Shown: piece by piece, positions 11,629 to 20,413 of the stretch
Numbering within the stretch: position 1 is the stretch's first letter
How the letters are laid out: each line of letters starts with the position of its first letter
Assembly (NCBI GenBank): GCA_036381615.1
Contig: DASVCL010000080.1
Span: 1-64,000, forward strand
DNA length: 64,000 nt
DNA from: CALANV01 sp036381615
GTDB taxonomy: Bacteria; Pseudomonadota; Alphaproteobacteria; CACIAM-22H2
Direction: 5' to 3'
The notes under the pieces: model-generated
Database searches by the model: none
What the model was told of the DNA's origin: nothing
What the model saw: the letters and a program-made list of their open reading frames with translations, nothing else
Made by a program: the position numbers and the translations under genes

Positions 11629-13806
11629 TCAGTATTTGAAGGTCGTGGTCAGCAGCACGGTGCGCCCGGGGGCGACCAGGGCGTGCTGGCCGTTGTGGGT
11701 CGAGTCATAGATCGTCTCGTCGGTCAGATTCAGGAGATTGAGCTGGAGTCCGACGTTCTGGGTGAGTTGATAGCTCGCCATCGCGTCGAACCGCCAGTAG
11801 CTCGGCAGCTTGCGCGTGTTCGCGTTGTTCGCGTAGCGCCGATCGGCATAGAGGGCGCCGAACCCGACTTCGATGTCGTCGGTGACGTCATACGTCGTCC
11901 AGAGGCTGAAGTTGTGCGGCGCGATGTTCGCGAACTCATTGCCGACCTCGGCGGCGTTGGTCGAGTTCAGGATCTCGCTGTCGAGATAGGTATAGCCGCC
12001 GAACGCGTGCCACCGTTCGGTGATGCTGCCGGCGATCCCGATCTCGATCCCGTCGACGCGGTTCTTCCCGGTCAGAACCTTATCCGGGCCGAACGGGTCG
12101 TTCTCGCGCGCGTTCTTCTTCTCGGTCCGGAAGATGGCCGCGGTCACCGACAGCCGCTCGTCGAACAGGTCCCACTTGGTGCCGAGTTCATACGCGACGT
12201 TCTCCTCCGGCGCGGTGTTCACCGTCGCGTCCTGCGAGCCCGACCCGGCCGACAGGGTCAGGAACTCGGCGGACGGGTTGGACGACGTTCCGTATGAGAC
12301 GTAGATGCTGCCGTTGGGCAGCGGCTTGTAGACGATGGCGCCCTGCCAGTTCCAGAACTTGTCGACACGATCGAGATTGGTCGGCGTGCCGGTGGTCGAA
12401 ATCGACGTGAAGTCGGTGTCGTAGTGGTCCCAGCGCACGCCGCCGACCAGCTCCCACTGCTCGCTCAGCTTCACGGTGTCGAAGGCATAGAGCGCCAGCG
12501 TATCGACCGTTGCCTCGGTCCGGGCACCCGTGTGGGTCGGATTGACGCTGAACGGATCGCTCGGGTTGGGGTTGAACAGGTCGGCCGGCGGATTGCTGTC
12601 GCTGTTGGGGCCGCGGGAGCGGTTCTCGGATTCTTCCCGACTCAACTCGATGCCGGTGACCAGGGTGTGCTGGATTCCGGCCGTTTCGAACCGCGACACG
12701 AGATCCGTCTGATTCGCCAGGATCGTGTCCTCGCTGTCGCGCGACCTGACGTTGCGTTCCACGACGGAGGCGCCGGCCGTGTATTCCGGTTTGGTCACGA
12801 TGAAGTCGCGGAGCGTCCGTCCGTAGCGCAGCTGGCTTCGGAGGCTCAGCTGCTCGTTGAATTCGTGGTCGAGCCTGACGGTTCCGATGTCGGCCTGCGC
12901 GTCATCGTAATCGCGATTGACGAGGCCGTAGAAATTGTCCCGATCGACGTCGACCGGCTTTCCGGTCGCGGGGTCGAACGGATGGCCGTAATCGGGGATG
13001 TTGTTCTGGGTGAGATGGAAGTAGCTGAACGTGAGCTGGGTAGGCCCGCCGAGCCCGATCGTCAGCGATGGGGCCACACCCCAGCGCTGCTGCTCGACCT
13101 CGTCGCGGCCGGCGACTTCCGCGTCGTGGCCCATGGCGTTGAGGCGGACGGCGACTCCGTCGGCGGCCACCTGATTGATGTCCACGGTGGCGCGTTTGGT
13201 CATGTCGGTGCCGAGCGTCAGGGCGCCGCCGACGAAGTTCTCGGCGCGTGGGGTCTTGCTCACTTGGTTCAGCGACCCGCCGGTCGAGCCGCGGCCGGTA
13301 TAGGCGGAACCCGGTCCCTTGACGATCTCGACCTGCTCGAGATTGAACGGGTCGCGGAAATAGGCGCCGAAATCGCGCATGCCGTCGACGAAGGTATCTC
13401 CGCGCGCTTCGTAGCCGCGAATGAAAGTGCGATCGCCGGCCGCGATACCGCCTTCGCCGGCCCCGAGGCTGATACCCGGCACGGTGCGCAGGATCTCCGT
13501 CAGCGATGTCGCGCCGCGCTCCTCGATCACCGCGCGCGGAATGACGGTGATCGTTTTCGGCGTGTCGACGAGGGGTTCCGTGAACTTGGGGGAGGAGGCG
13601 CGTTCCGGCTTGTAACCCTGAGACAGGGGCGCCGCCTGGCCTTCGACGGCAATGGCGGGAAGTTGCGTCGGCGGTTGCGGTGCGTCCGTCTGTGCGGCCG
13701 CCGGCAGCGCGGCGGCGCAGGTGAGGACGACGCTGAGCGCGGTGCAGGCGCGCAGCCGGTCCGACAGCGCCTCCCTCGGGACGGCGCGGATTTCGATGGA
13801 TTCCAT
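11629..13806 (-). CDS. TonB-dependent siderophore receptor (Fiu/CirA-like, catecholate-type)
   Basis: 725 residues. A signal peptide ends near residue 39 (AALPAAAQ). A plug domain follows (about 75-185) with TPKTITVIPRAVIEERGATSL and the RGYEARGDTFVDGMRDFG segment. The 22-strand barrel ends in an aromatic residue after TTFKY, as outer-membrane barrels do. It imports a ferric siderophore using TonB-ExbBD energy. PiuC-like and PepSY neighbours are typical for Fiu/PiuA-type catecholate receptors, but the ligand is inferred. Two Fur-like palindromes lie 34-93 bp upstream of the ATG. No plug-preceding signalling domain is present, so sigma-factor trans-signalling is unlikely. Confidence 0.94.
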   Translation of the reverse strand: MESIEIRAVPREALSDRLRACTALSVVLTCAAALPAAAQTDAPQPPTQLPAIAVEGQAAPLSQGYKPERASSPKFTEPLVDTPKTITVIPRAVIEERGATSLTEILRTVPGISLGAGEGGIAAGDRTFIRGYEARGDTFVDGMRDFGAYFRDPFNLEQVEIVKGPGSAYTGRGSTGGSLNQVSKTPRAENFVGGALTLGTDMTKRATVDINQVAADGVAVRLNAMGHDAEVAGRDEVEQQRWGVAPSLTIGLGGPTQLTFSYFHLTQNNIPDYGHPFDPATGKPVDVDRDNFYGLVNRDYDDAQADIGTVRLDHEFNEQLSLRSQLRYGRTLRDFIVTKPEYTAGASVVERNVRSRDSEDTILANQTDLVSRFETAGIQHTLVTGIELSREESENRSRGPNSDSNPPADLFNPNPSDPFSVNPTHTGARTEATVDTLALYAFDTVKLSEQWELVGGVRWDHYDTDFTSISTTGTPTNLDRVDKFWNWQGAIVYKPLPNGSIYVSYGTSSNPSAEFLTLSAGSGSQDATVNTAPEENVAYELGTKWDLFDERLSVTAAIFRTEKKNARENDPFGPDKVLTGKNRVDGIEIGIAGSITERWHAFGGYTYLDSEILNSTNAAEVGNEFANIAPHNFSLWTTYDVTDDIEVGFGALYADRRYANNANTRKLPSYWRFDAMASYQLTQNVGLQLNLLNLTDETIYDSTHNGQHALVAPGRTVLLTTTFKY

Positions 13807-13839
13807 TTGTTGGCTTCCCCCTTCTCAAAAGGCGTGTAG

Positions 13840-13854
13840 TGAGAATGCGTCTTA
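13840..13854. promoter_or_regulatory. Possible Fur box proximal to the siderophore receptor
   Basis: TGAGAATGCGTCTTA on the plus strand. The left arm TGAGAAT is a good half of the 7-1-7 Fur palindrome and the right arm is degenerate. It lies 34 bp upstream of the receptor start, where bound repressor would block transcription. The stronger copy is 45 bp further upstream. Confidence 0.4.
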
Positions 13855-13884
13855 GAATCAGTCTTGATTAAATGCAAGTGATGT

Positions 13885-13899
13885 TGCGACTCATTCGCA
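13885..13899. promoter_or_regulatory. Fur-box-like palindrome upstream of the siderophore receptor
   Basis: On the minus strand the sequence is TGCGAATGAGTCGCA, two 7-bp arms around one base with 6 of 7 pairs complementary. The 7-1-7 geometry and the TGCGAAT half-site match proteobacterial Fur operators. It lies 79 bp upstream of the receptor ATG in a stretch more AT-rich than its surroundings. The operon encodes iron-uptake functions, so iron repression is the natural reading. Irr or another regulator is possible. Confidence 0.6.
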
Positions 13900-14059
13900 T
13901 TTCGCGTGAGCCGCGCACCAACGGCGGTCTGGCCCGGGACCGGGCAGGGGAAATCCCGATGCGTTGCGCGCGGCAGGGATCGCGGTCGGCGCGCGGGGGC
14001 CGACCATGGGCCCGCCGCCGGTTGGCGGACTGTTTTCTGTCATTTGTCGGCCCGGGAGG

Positions 14060-14578
14060 TCAGTGAACCAGGTAGAGCCCCCGATCCGCATGGCCGTGCG
14101 CCGTGACGGCGTGCATCGTTGCCGCTTCCGCATGGCGGACCGGTACCTTGAGTCCGGACTGCTCCAGCGCCGTCGCAACCGTCATCGCCGGCGGAATCGC
14201 AAGGCGCAGGGCGGTCGGCGGCAGCCAGAGGGCCAGCACCTGCGCGGCAGCGCCGATCTGGCCGCGCTGCAGCAGACCGATGCATTGGAGCAGCATGCCT
14301 TCGTCCATGCCGAGGTGCCGGCAATGGGACGGGCGCACATCCGGTCGTCGCCGGAGAGCTGCCGCGATCATGCAGAGGAGTACGTCGAACGCGCGAATCT
14401 GCTCGGCCTCGAGCCGGGCCGCGACGAGTCCGCCGCGCCAGTCGGGATGGCGACCGTCGTGCTTCGACCGCTGCGTGGCCCAGAGCCGAAGCGACGTGAC
14501 GATCAGCAGTTCGGCCGTCTGCAGCTCGGAGATCGGTGCATTCACGGCGTACGCGGGCAGCGGATGCAGCATGGACAT
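14060..14578 (-). CDS. Unknown protein with a Fur-like box upstream
   Basis: 172 residues, mostly helical, with no signal peptide and no convincing membrane helix. I do not recognise the family. Visible features are an N-terminal segment NAPISELQTAELLIVTSLRLWA, several Cys and His residues (DVLLCMIAA, PSHCRHLGMDE, LLQCIGLL, RHAEAATMHAVTAHGHADRG) and a His-rich C-terminus. The scattered His and Cys could bind a metal, but no classical motif is seen. GGAGAACCGAC precedes the ATG. A 21-bp palindrome of overlapping Fur half-sites lies 47 bp upstream and the next gene downstream is the siderophore receptor, so a role in iron homeostasis is inferred from context only. Confidence 0.7.
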   Translation of the reverse strand: MSMLHPLPAYAVNAPISELQTAELLIVTSLRLWATQRSKHDGRHPDWRGGLVAARLEAEQIRAFDVLLCMIAAALRRRPDVRPSHCRHLGMDEGMLLQCIGLLQRGQIGAAAQVLALWLPPTALRLAIPPAMTVATALEQSGLKVPVRHAEAATMHAVTAHGHADRGLYLVH

Positions 14579-14624
14579 GTCGGTTCTCCGGTCGACGGCG
14601 GTGCCGATCGTAGATCATCCAAAG

Positions 14625-14645
14625 TGCGAATGAAAATCGTTCGCA
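14625..14645. promoter_or_regulatory. Overlapping Fur-box-like palindrome
   Basis: TGCGAATGAAAATCGTTCGCA reads TGCGAA, nine bases, TTCGCA. It contains two overlapping 7-1-7 matches, with outer halves TGCGAAT and GTTCGCA and an inner TGAAAAT. Overlapping half-sites are typical of extended Fur operators that bind two dimers. It lies 47 bp upstream of the unknown gene ending at 14060. Confidence 0.6.
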
Positions 14646-14707
14646 AATAAGCGTCCACGGGCTCGCCCGCATTTTCGACGGACCGAAAGGGGAGGCCCGG
14701 TGCGAGG

Positions 14708-15616
14708 CTAGATTCGCCCGGACGCGTGCGCGGGATCGCTGGACGACGCGGAACCCTGCGACGTCGCCGTTCCGCCGAGGGCCGCGACGATCACGGCGTC
14801 GATTTCGCGGCCCGCTGCGATCAGGAGCGCGCCGATCCGCGCCGCGGACGGCTCGTCCATCGCGCCGCGATGGGCGATGCTGAGGCTGCCAAGGACTTGG
14901 CGCTGGGGGGAAAACAGCGGCACGGACAGGCCGGTCGTGCCCGGGGTAAGTTCACCGCGGGAGATACAGAGTCCGTTCCTGCGGATCGTGCGCAGCCGGT
15001 CTTTGAACTCGTCCCAGCTCGCACCCAGGCCGGCCTCGGCGATCTGCGCCGGATGCGCGTCATAGAGTCGTCTCAAATGCCGTGGCGGCAGATGCGCGAG
15101 GATGGCTTTCGAAGCGGCGCCCCGGAACATGGGCAACGGCAGCCCGCGTTCGTAGCTGATCCTGTGGGGGCCGTCCGTCGCGTGCTGCTGATGAATGCAC
15201 ATGACCTTGTCCTGATAGAGCCGGCACAGCAGCAGCGAGCCCGCCCGATCGATCTGCGCGACGAGCCATTGCATGGTAGGAAGCGCCGCCCGGAGTACCG
15301 GATCGCTGAGCCGGATGTTGCGATCGAGCTCGATGATCGCCGGGCCCAGGGCGTAGCGGCCGGATCCGCCGACGGGGTCGAGCAGGCCTGCCTTCACCAG
15401 GCTGCGGAAATAGCGATAGGCGGTGCTGAGCGAGACGTTCAGGACCGGGGCCGCCTGCTCCACGGTCCACAGCGGCTGCTCTGCCGAGAACAGCCTCAGG
15501 ATGAAAAGAAGCTTGTCCGCGCTCGTCATTCGTCCGGGTACACGTGTCTTGCGATGCCGCGATCGAACACGATCGGCCGGCGGCGCCGCTGTGGCGTCGG
15601 GTTCAATTTCGGCCAC
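14708..15616 (-). CDS. IclR-family transcriptional regulator
   Basis: 302 residues. A winged helix (about 33-95: SADKLLFILRLF, then a helix-turn-helix with PVLNVSLSTAYRYFRSLVKAGLL) is followed by the IclR effector domain (about 105-285) with GLPLPMFRGAASKAILAHLP and the GLSVPLFSPQRQVLGSLSIA strand pattern. The listed start is a GTG; the ATG at 15529 is an alternative that begins just at the DNA-binding domain. It is divergent from the flavin monooxygenase at 15928 and probably controls it. The ligand is unknown, and IclR proteins often respond to aromatic or organic acids. Confidence 0.87.
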   Translation of the reverse strand: MAEIEPDATAAPPADRVRSRHRKTRVPGRMTSADKLLFILRLFSAEQPLWTVEQAAPVLNVSLSTAYRYFRSLVKAGLLDPVGGSGRYALGPAIIELDRNIRLSDPVLRAALPTMQWLVAQIDRAGSLLLCRLYQDKVMCIHQQHATDGPHRISYERGLPLPMFRGAASKAILAHLPPRHLRRLYDAHPAQIAEAGLGASWDEFKDRLRTIRRNGLCISRGELTPGTTGLSVPLFSPQRQVLGSLSIAHRGAMDEPSAARIGALLIAAGREIDAVIVAALGGTATSQGSASSSDPAHASGRI

Positions 15617-15927
15617 GATACCGCAGAATTGTCAAAATACGATAATGATCGCCGATCTCGATTGACGGGTTTTTCAAATCTCAGTAGATCGGAATCGGAT
15701 TGCAAGGAAGCTGGGGATGGGGGCGTGCCGTTGGGTCGCCCCGACCCTGGCGGATAAAGAATGAAGAGAGGAGGAAACAACGTGCAGCTCGTGGTCCGTC
15801 CGGGATCTGTGATGCGGGTGCGGATTGCGAAGATCGGTTCCGTGAACGCGCGGGCCCGCTGACCCGTGACGTCGACGCCGGCATGGGTCAAACCGGGTAG
15901 TGGTCCGGGCGCGCGAAGGGAGATCGA
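15617..15927. other. Divergent intergenic region between IclR regulator and monooxygenase
   Basis: 311 bp without a convincing gene. The left half is AT-rich. A candidate plus-strand promoter, TTGACG at 15662-15667 then 17 bp then TAGATC at 15685-15690, has a fair -35 and a poor -10. No clear inverted-repeat operator stands out. The 238 bp between that promoter and the monooxygenase ATG hold no ORF with family features. Confidence 0.4.
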
Positions 15928-17133
15928 ATGGGTGCCGCCGACAGGGTGATTGTGGTCGGGGCCGGTCCCGTCGGGCTGGTGACGGCCCTGGGTTTGGCTC
16001 GACAGGGCATTCCGGTCACCGTCCTCGAGGCGGAGCCGGCGCTGACGCGCGACCTGCGGGCCGGCAGCTTTCACCCGCCGACCCTCGAAATGCTCGAACC
16101 GCTCGGCATTACCGAACGCATGCTCGAGATCGGCATCAAGGTGCCGGTGTGGCAGCTGCGTGACCGCCGGGAAGGGCTCGTAGCGGAGTTCGACCTGCGA
16201 CTGCTCGAACGCGATACGCGTCATCCGTACCGGCTCCATTGCGAACAGTACAAGCTCACCCCGATCGCGTACGAACTGCTCAAAGAGGCCGGCGGCGAGG
16301 TCCTGTTCGGGACCGCGTTCATCGGCCTGAACCAGACCGATGATCGCGTCGACGTCGTCGTCCGCGACGCGGACGGCGAGCGCCGGCTCCAGGCCCGTTA
16401 TGTCGTGGGGGCTGATGGCGGTCGAAGCGCGGTGCGCAAGGCGCTCGGGCTCGACTTCGAAGGGTTCACCTGGCCCGAGCGCTTTCTGGTCGTCAGCACC
16501 GAATACGATCTGGCGCAGCACGGTTTCGCGCCCAACGCCTACATTGCCGATCCGGTCGAATGGTGCGCCATCTTCCAGATGCCGCATAACGGGCCGCCGG
16601 GATTATGGCGCGTGGCATTTCCGACCGATACGGCACTGCCGGACGACGCCGTCACGTCTCCGGCGTTTTGCCAGCGCCTGTTGCAGAGCTTCCTGCCGCG
16701 CGAGCGCGAATACGAGATCGCGTATCGGAGCGTCTACCGCGTCCATCAGCGTGTGGCGTCGACGTTCCGGGTCGGACGCGTGGTTCTGGCCGGCGACGCC
16801 GCGCATATCAACAATCCCTTGGGCGGTCTCGGCCTGAACAGCGGACTTCACGATGCCGTCAATCTGTTCGAGAAACTCGGTCGGGTCTGGCATGGCACGG
16901 CGGGAGAAGAGGAACTCGACCGATACGTCCGGCAGCGTCGGCAGACAAATGTGGAATACGTCCAGGCCATGTCGATCCGCAACAAGCGCCTGCTCGAGGA
17001 AAAGGATCCCGCGGTGCGCAGGGCGCGGCTCGACGAAATGCGCCGGATCGCTGCCGATCCACGACGGGCTTACGAACATCTCCTCAATACGTCTATGATC
17101 AGCAGCGTGCGGCGCGCCGCGTCGATTCAATAG
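15928..17133 (+). CDS. FAD-dependent aromatic-ring monooxygenase (UbiH/PHBH family)
   Basis: 401 residues. The Rossmann motif GAGPVGLVTALGLARQG begins near residue 11. The NADPH/FAD-linked DG motif is GADGGRSAVRKALG (about 165-178), and the second FAD motif is GDAAHINNPLGGLGLNSG (about 290-307). These are the three fingerprints of group A flavoprotein hydroxylases (p-hydroxybenzoate, resorcinol, MhpA types). It inserts one oxygen into an activated ring using NAD(P)H. The substrate is not evident. GGGAGAT precedes the ATG. Downstream are a TAXI TRAP transporter, an IclR regulator and an ACMSD-like amidohydrolase, suggesting a peripheral aromatic-acid pathway. Confidence 0.88.
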   Translation: MGAADRVIVVGAGPVGLVTALGLARQGIPVTVLEAEPALTRDLRAGSFHPPTLEMLEPLGITERMLEIGIKVPVWQLRDRREGLVAEFDLRLLERDTRHPYRLHCEQYKLTPIAYELLKEAGGEVLFGTAFIGLNQTDDRVDVVVRDADGERRLQARYVVGADGGRSAVRKALGLDFEGFTWPERFLVVSTEYDLAQHGFAPNAYIADPVEWCAIFQMPHNGPPGLWRVAFPTDTALPDDAVTSPAFCQRLLQSFLPREREYEIAYRSVYRVHQRVASTFRVGRVVLAGDAAHINNPLGGLGLNSGLHDAVNLFEKLGRVWHGTAGEEELDRYVRQRRQTNVEYVQAMSIRNKRLLEEKDPAVRRARLDEMRRIAADPRRAYEHLLNTSMISSVRRAASIQ

Positions 17134-17247
17134 TGGGCAAGGCGTGTCGCATCGATCCGGCGAAGGAAAACCGATGTCGGCTTCCGGCTTGGCGGCCGGC
17201 CGACGTCGAAGACAGTGAAGAAGACGCCTGATTGAGGGAGGAAAGGT

Positions 17248-18207
17248 ATGCGCTTTGGTCTATTGGTTCTTCTCGCCGGCATGGGATTGACGATGTCGTT
17301 CCATGCGTGGGCCCAGCCTGTCGGCATCGGCACGAGCCCTCAGGGAACGCTCACCTACACATTGGGCGCGACCTACGCAAAAGCCTTGGAAGAGGCCACG
17401 GGAATCAAGGCGCGCGTGCAGCCGAGCAGCGGCACGGGCGTCATGGTGCCGTTGGTCAATAGCGGTGAGCTGGATATAGGGTTCGTCAACACGCTGGAAC
17501 TGACCGAGGCGTACACGGGAACGGGCGTGTTCAACGGACGCCCTCAGAAGGATCTGCGCGCCGTCGGGGTGCTGTTTCCGATCCGGGTCGGCATTTTCGT
17601 CCGCAAGGACTCGCCCATCCGCTCGCTCAAGGAGCTCAAGGGCAAGCGCATCCCGTATGGCTATACCAGCCAGGAGATCATCAAGACCGTGCTGGACGGG
17701 GTTCTCGCCAACGCCGGGCTGACGGCCGGCGACACGACCACGATCCTCGTCCCCAACCTGATCCGCGGCGTGGACGAGTTCACCTCGGGCAACGCCGACG
17801 CCACCTTCTTCGCGCTTGGACAGGCCAAGGTCGCCGAGGCCGATGCGGCCGTCGGCGGTATCCGCTTTCTGCCGATGGTCGACGAGCCGGACGCGGTGGC
17901 CGCGATGCAAAAGATCGTTCCGACGTCCTATCTCGCGACGGTACAGCCGGCTCCCAACCTGCCCGGCGTGACCGAGCCGATCAAGACGATGCACTACGAC
18001 TACGTCATGTTCGTCAACGCGAGTCTGCCCAAAGACAGGGTGTATAAGATGACCGCGGCGCTCGTCGAAAAGAAGGACGACATGGCGAAGAGCATGGCGC
18101 TGTTCCGGCAATTCGACGTCGCCCGAATGAACCGCCAGTTTGCAGTGCCTTACCACGAGGGCGCCGCCGCGTATTTCAAGGAAAAGGGCATTGCGGCGAC
18201 GCAATGA
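17248..18207 (+). CDS. TAXI-family TRAP transporter solute-binding protein
   Basis: 319 residues. A signal peptide of about 22 residues (cleavage after FHAWA) is followed by the TAXI signature region: GIGTSPQGTLTYTLGA, then SGELDIGFVNTLE and TSQEIIKTVLDG. TAXI proteins deliver organic acids (glutamate or 2-oxoglutarate in characterised cases) to a fused TRAP permease. AGGGAGGAAAGG stands before the ATG. The permease follows at 18325 after a strong stem-loop, so the two form one sodium-coupled import system. The ligand is unknown but may be the substrate of the neighbouring monooxygenase. Confidence 0.92.
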   Translation: MRFGLLVLLAGMGLTMSFHAWAQPVGIGTSPQGTLTYTLGATYAKALEEATGIKARVQPSSGTGVMVPLVNSGELDIGFVNTLELTEAYTGTGVFNGRPQKDLRAVGVLFPIRVGIFVRKDSPIRSLKELKGKRIPYGYTSQEIIKTVLDGVLANAGLTAGDTTTILVPNLIRGVDEFTSGNADATFFALGQAKVAEADAAVGGIRFLPMVDEPDAVAAMQKIVPTSYLATVQPAPNLPGVTEPIKTMHYDYVMFVNASLPKDRVYKMTAALVEKKDDMAKSMALFRQFDVARMNRQFAVPYHEGAAAYFKEKGIAATQ

Positions 18208-18222
18208 GCGACAGCGGTGACG

Positions 18223-18257
18223 CCGGCCGCCGGGCGCGTATCGGTCCCGGCGGCCGG
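18223..18257 (+). terminator. Intercistronic stem-loop, probable attenuator or mRNA 3'-end stabiliser
   Basis: A perfect 12-bp GC stem (18223-18234 with 18246-18257) encloses an 11-nt loop. There is no T-tract after it, so it is unlikely to be a full terminator. It lies between binding-protein and permease genes. Such hairpins often protect the upstream mRNA and give excess binding protein. Confidence 0.6.
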
Positions 18258-18324
18258 TCGTTATCGATGACGCAATGTCGTGCATGAAGAGTCCTGCACC
18301 CGCCATGGAGGTCGAAGGTCATCG

Positions 18325-20229
18325 ATGAGCAGCGACGTGTTGCGGCCGATCGTCCTTGGTGCCCAAGGGCTTCTGATCGCCTGCGTGATCGGTTGGGTCC
18401 TCCGGGTGCCCGGCTGGTTCGGGATCGGCCTTTACACCGAGCAGCTCCTGGCCGCGGTGCTGGCCCTCACCCTCATGCTCGTCTTCCTCACCGTGCCCGG
18501 TACGGCGCGGCCCGAGGGACGTGTGCCGTGGTTCGACGTTCTGGCCGCGATGGCCGGTTTCCTCAGCTGCGGCTACATCAGCATCCGCTATCCGGAGCTG
18601 GTCAACGAGATCGTCTACCGGCCGGTGGATGGCGTCATCGTTGCGACCGTGATCGTCCTTCTCGTGCTGGAGGCGACGCGGCGCACCGCCGGAACCGCGC
18701 TCGTCGTCGTCATTCTCGTACTGTGTACCTACGCGATGCTCGGCTACCTGATGCCGGGCGATTTCGCCACGCGGCCGGTGCAGCTCAGCCGCCTGATGGT
18801 CTATCTGGGAATCGACACCAACGCGCTTCTCGGCCAGGCGCTTCAGGTGGCACTCATCGTCGTCGTTCCGTTCGTGCTGATGGGACAGATCCTTTCCCGA
18901 GCCGGTGGCGGCGAATTCTTCACCGGTCTGTCGATGGCGATGATGGGCCGCTATCGCGGCGGCTCCGCCAAGATCGCCGTCGTCGGGTCGGCCCTGTTCG
19001 GGATGGTGTCGGGCAGCGCGGTCGCCAACGTGGCTGGCGTCGGCATGATCACGATTCCGCTGATGAAGCGGTCCGGGTTTCCGCCGCAGATCGCGGCATC
19101 GGTCGAGGCCGTCGGCTCCACCGGCGGACAGCTCATGCCGCCCGTCATGGGGGCTGCCGCGTTCCTGATCGCGGAGTTCCTGCAGGTGCCGTATGCCGAG
19201 GTGATGGTGGCGGCAACGCTTCCTGCCGTTCTCTACTATGCGGCGCTGTTCATCCAGGTGGACCTCGAAGCCGCGAAGCGGGGAATTTCCGGCGCGCCGG
19301 TCACGCAATTGCCGACCGCGATGCAGGTCCTGAAGGAAGGCTGGCATTTCCCAATCCCCTTCGCTGTCCTGGTGCTCGGCCTGCTCGTCTGGAATCTTCA
19401 GGCCGAGTACGCAGCGCTGGTGGCGAGCGCCGTCCTGCTGCTCTTCGCGATGGTCTTCGGCTACAAGGGATCGCGCCTGTCGCCGCGCCAGGCGTTCTCA
19501 GCGATCGTGTCGACGGGCGGCGCGGTGCTCGACATCATCGTCATCACGGCCGCGGCCGGCCTTGTGATTGGCGTCATCAACCTGACGGGCCTTGCCTTCG
19601 GTCTGACCATGCAGCTCCTCGCGGTCAGCGGGGAAAATCTGCTGATCCTTCTGGTGGCGACCGCATTGGTCGCGATCATTCTCGGCATGGGTATGCCGAC
19701 GGTCGGCGTCTACGTGATCATGGCGACGTTGGCGGCACCGGCCCTCATCCAGTTTGGCCTGACGCCGATGCAGGCGCACCTGTTCGTGATGTATTTCGGC
19801 ATGATGTCGATGGTGACGCCGCCGGTTGCGCTGGCCGCCTTTGCGGCCGCGAATATCGCCCAGACGGACCCGTGGAAAACCGGGTGGACTGCCGTGCGCG
19901 TGGGCTGGTGTGCCTATCTGGTGCCGTTCCTCTTCGCGTTGTCGCCGGCGTTGATCCTCGACGGTGATCCGCTGTCGGTGGCGCTGTCCACCGTCACGGC
20001 GCTGCTCGGCGTGTTCATGGGGGCGGTTGCGGTCGTCGGCCACCTGACGATCGCGATTTCGCCGCTCGTGCGACTCATCTACGGCGCCCTCGCGCTCATG
20101 CTGCTGATTCCGACCGACGCCTTCGATGGCGCGTTGCTGGCGAATGTCGTCGCGCTGGTGGGGGCGTGCGTCGGGATCGCGCGCGAGGTCGCCTTGGGCC
20201 GCACGCGCTCCATGCCGGCACGAAGCTGA
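18325..20229 (+). CDS. TRAP transporter fused permease (4TM/12TM, TAXI type)
   Basis: 634 residues from the chosen ATG; the frame also runs 15 codons upstream. About 16 or more hydrophobic segments are seen. The N-terminal block corresponds to the small DctQ-like subunit and the rest to the DctM-like large subunit. Characteristic segments are GMVSGSAVANVAGVGMITIPLMKRSGF, GSTGGQLMPPVMGAAAF and the later GMGMPTVGVYVIMATLAAP. Fusion of the two membrane subunits is normal for TAXI-TRAP systems. It partners the binding protein ending at 18207. Confidence 0.92.
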   Translation: MSSDVLRPIVLGAQGLLIACVIGWVLRVPGWFGIGLYTEQLLAAVLALTLMLVFLTVPGTARPEGRVPWFDVLAAMAGFLSCGYISIRYPELVNEIVYRPVDGVIVATVIVLLVLEATRRTAGTALVVVILVLCTYAMLGYLMPGDFATRPVQLSRLMVYLGIDTNALLGQALQVALIVVVPFVLMGQILSRAGGGEFFTGLSMAMMGRYRGGSAKIAVVGSALFGMVSGSAVANVAGVGMITIPLMKRSGFPPQIAASVEAVGSTGGQLMPPVMGAAAFLIAEFLQVPYAEVMVAATLPAVLYYAALFIQVDLEAAKRGISGAPVTQLPTAMQVLKEGWHFPIPFAVLVLGLLVWNLQAEYAALVASAVLLLFAMVFGYKGSRLSPRQAFSAIVSTGGAVLDIIVITAAAGLVIGVINLTGLAFGLTMQLLAVSGENLLILLVATALVAIILGMGMPTVGVYVIMATLAAPALIQFGLTPMQAHLFVMYFGMMSMVTPPVALAAFAAANIAQTDPWKTGWTAVRVGWCAYLVPFLFALSPALILDGDPLSVALSTVTALLGVFMGAVAVVGHLTIAISPLVRLIYGALALMLLIPTDAFDGALLANVVALVGACVGIAREVALGRTRSMPARS

Positions 20230-20324
20230 CGTCGCCGTGTCCCGCGATTCGCGGGGCAATGGGAGGAGGCCGGCCCGGCCGGCTGCGTCGCCGGCGCAAA
20301 CCCAGCCTCGCCTTGGGCATTGCC

Positions 20325-20413
20325 GTCCGATATTCGGACGTTGAAATTTCATGTTGCGAAAGTTCTCGCCGAAATACAGGATCTTTCGCAAACACGATGT
20401 CCGAATATCGGAC
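20325..20413. promoter_or_regulatory. Candidate operator region of the IclR gene: two identical palindromes around a third inverted repeat
   Basis: A perfect 6-3-6 palindrome, GTCCGATATTCGGAC, occupies 20325-20339. Its exact reverse complement, GTCCGAATATCGGAC, recurs at 20399-20413. The centres are 74 bp apart, about seven helical turns. Between them, TTGCGAAAG at 20354-20362 is mirrored by CTTTCGCAA at 20383-20391, a perfect 9-bp inverted repeat with a 20-bp spacer. The array ends 40 bp before the regulator's probable start. IclR-family proteins bind about 15-bp palindromes, often in pairs, so autoregulation is likely. Which element belongs to which protein is unknown. Confidence 0.6.

Noticed and set aside
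12424..13839. Plus-strand open frame of 471 codons opposite the TonB receptor
   Set aside because: Mirror of the receptor's codons with no recognisable motif or ribosome site.
18393..19967. Overlapping 524-codon plus frame within the TRAP permease
   Set aside because: Arg/Gly-rich shadow of a clear 16-helix membrane protein.
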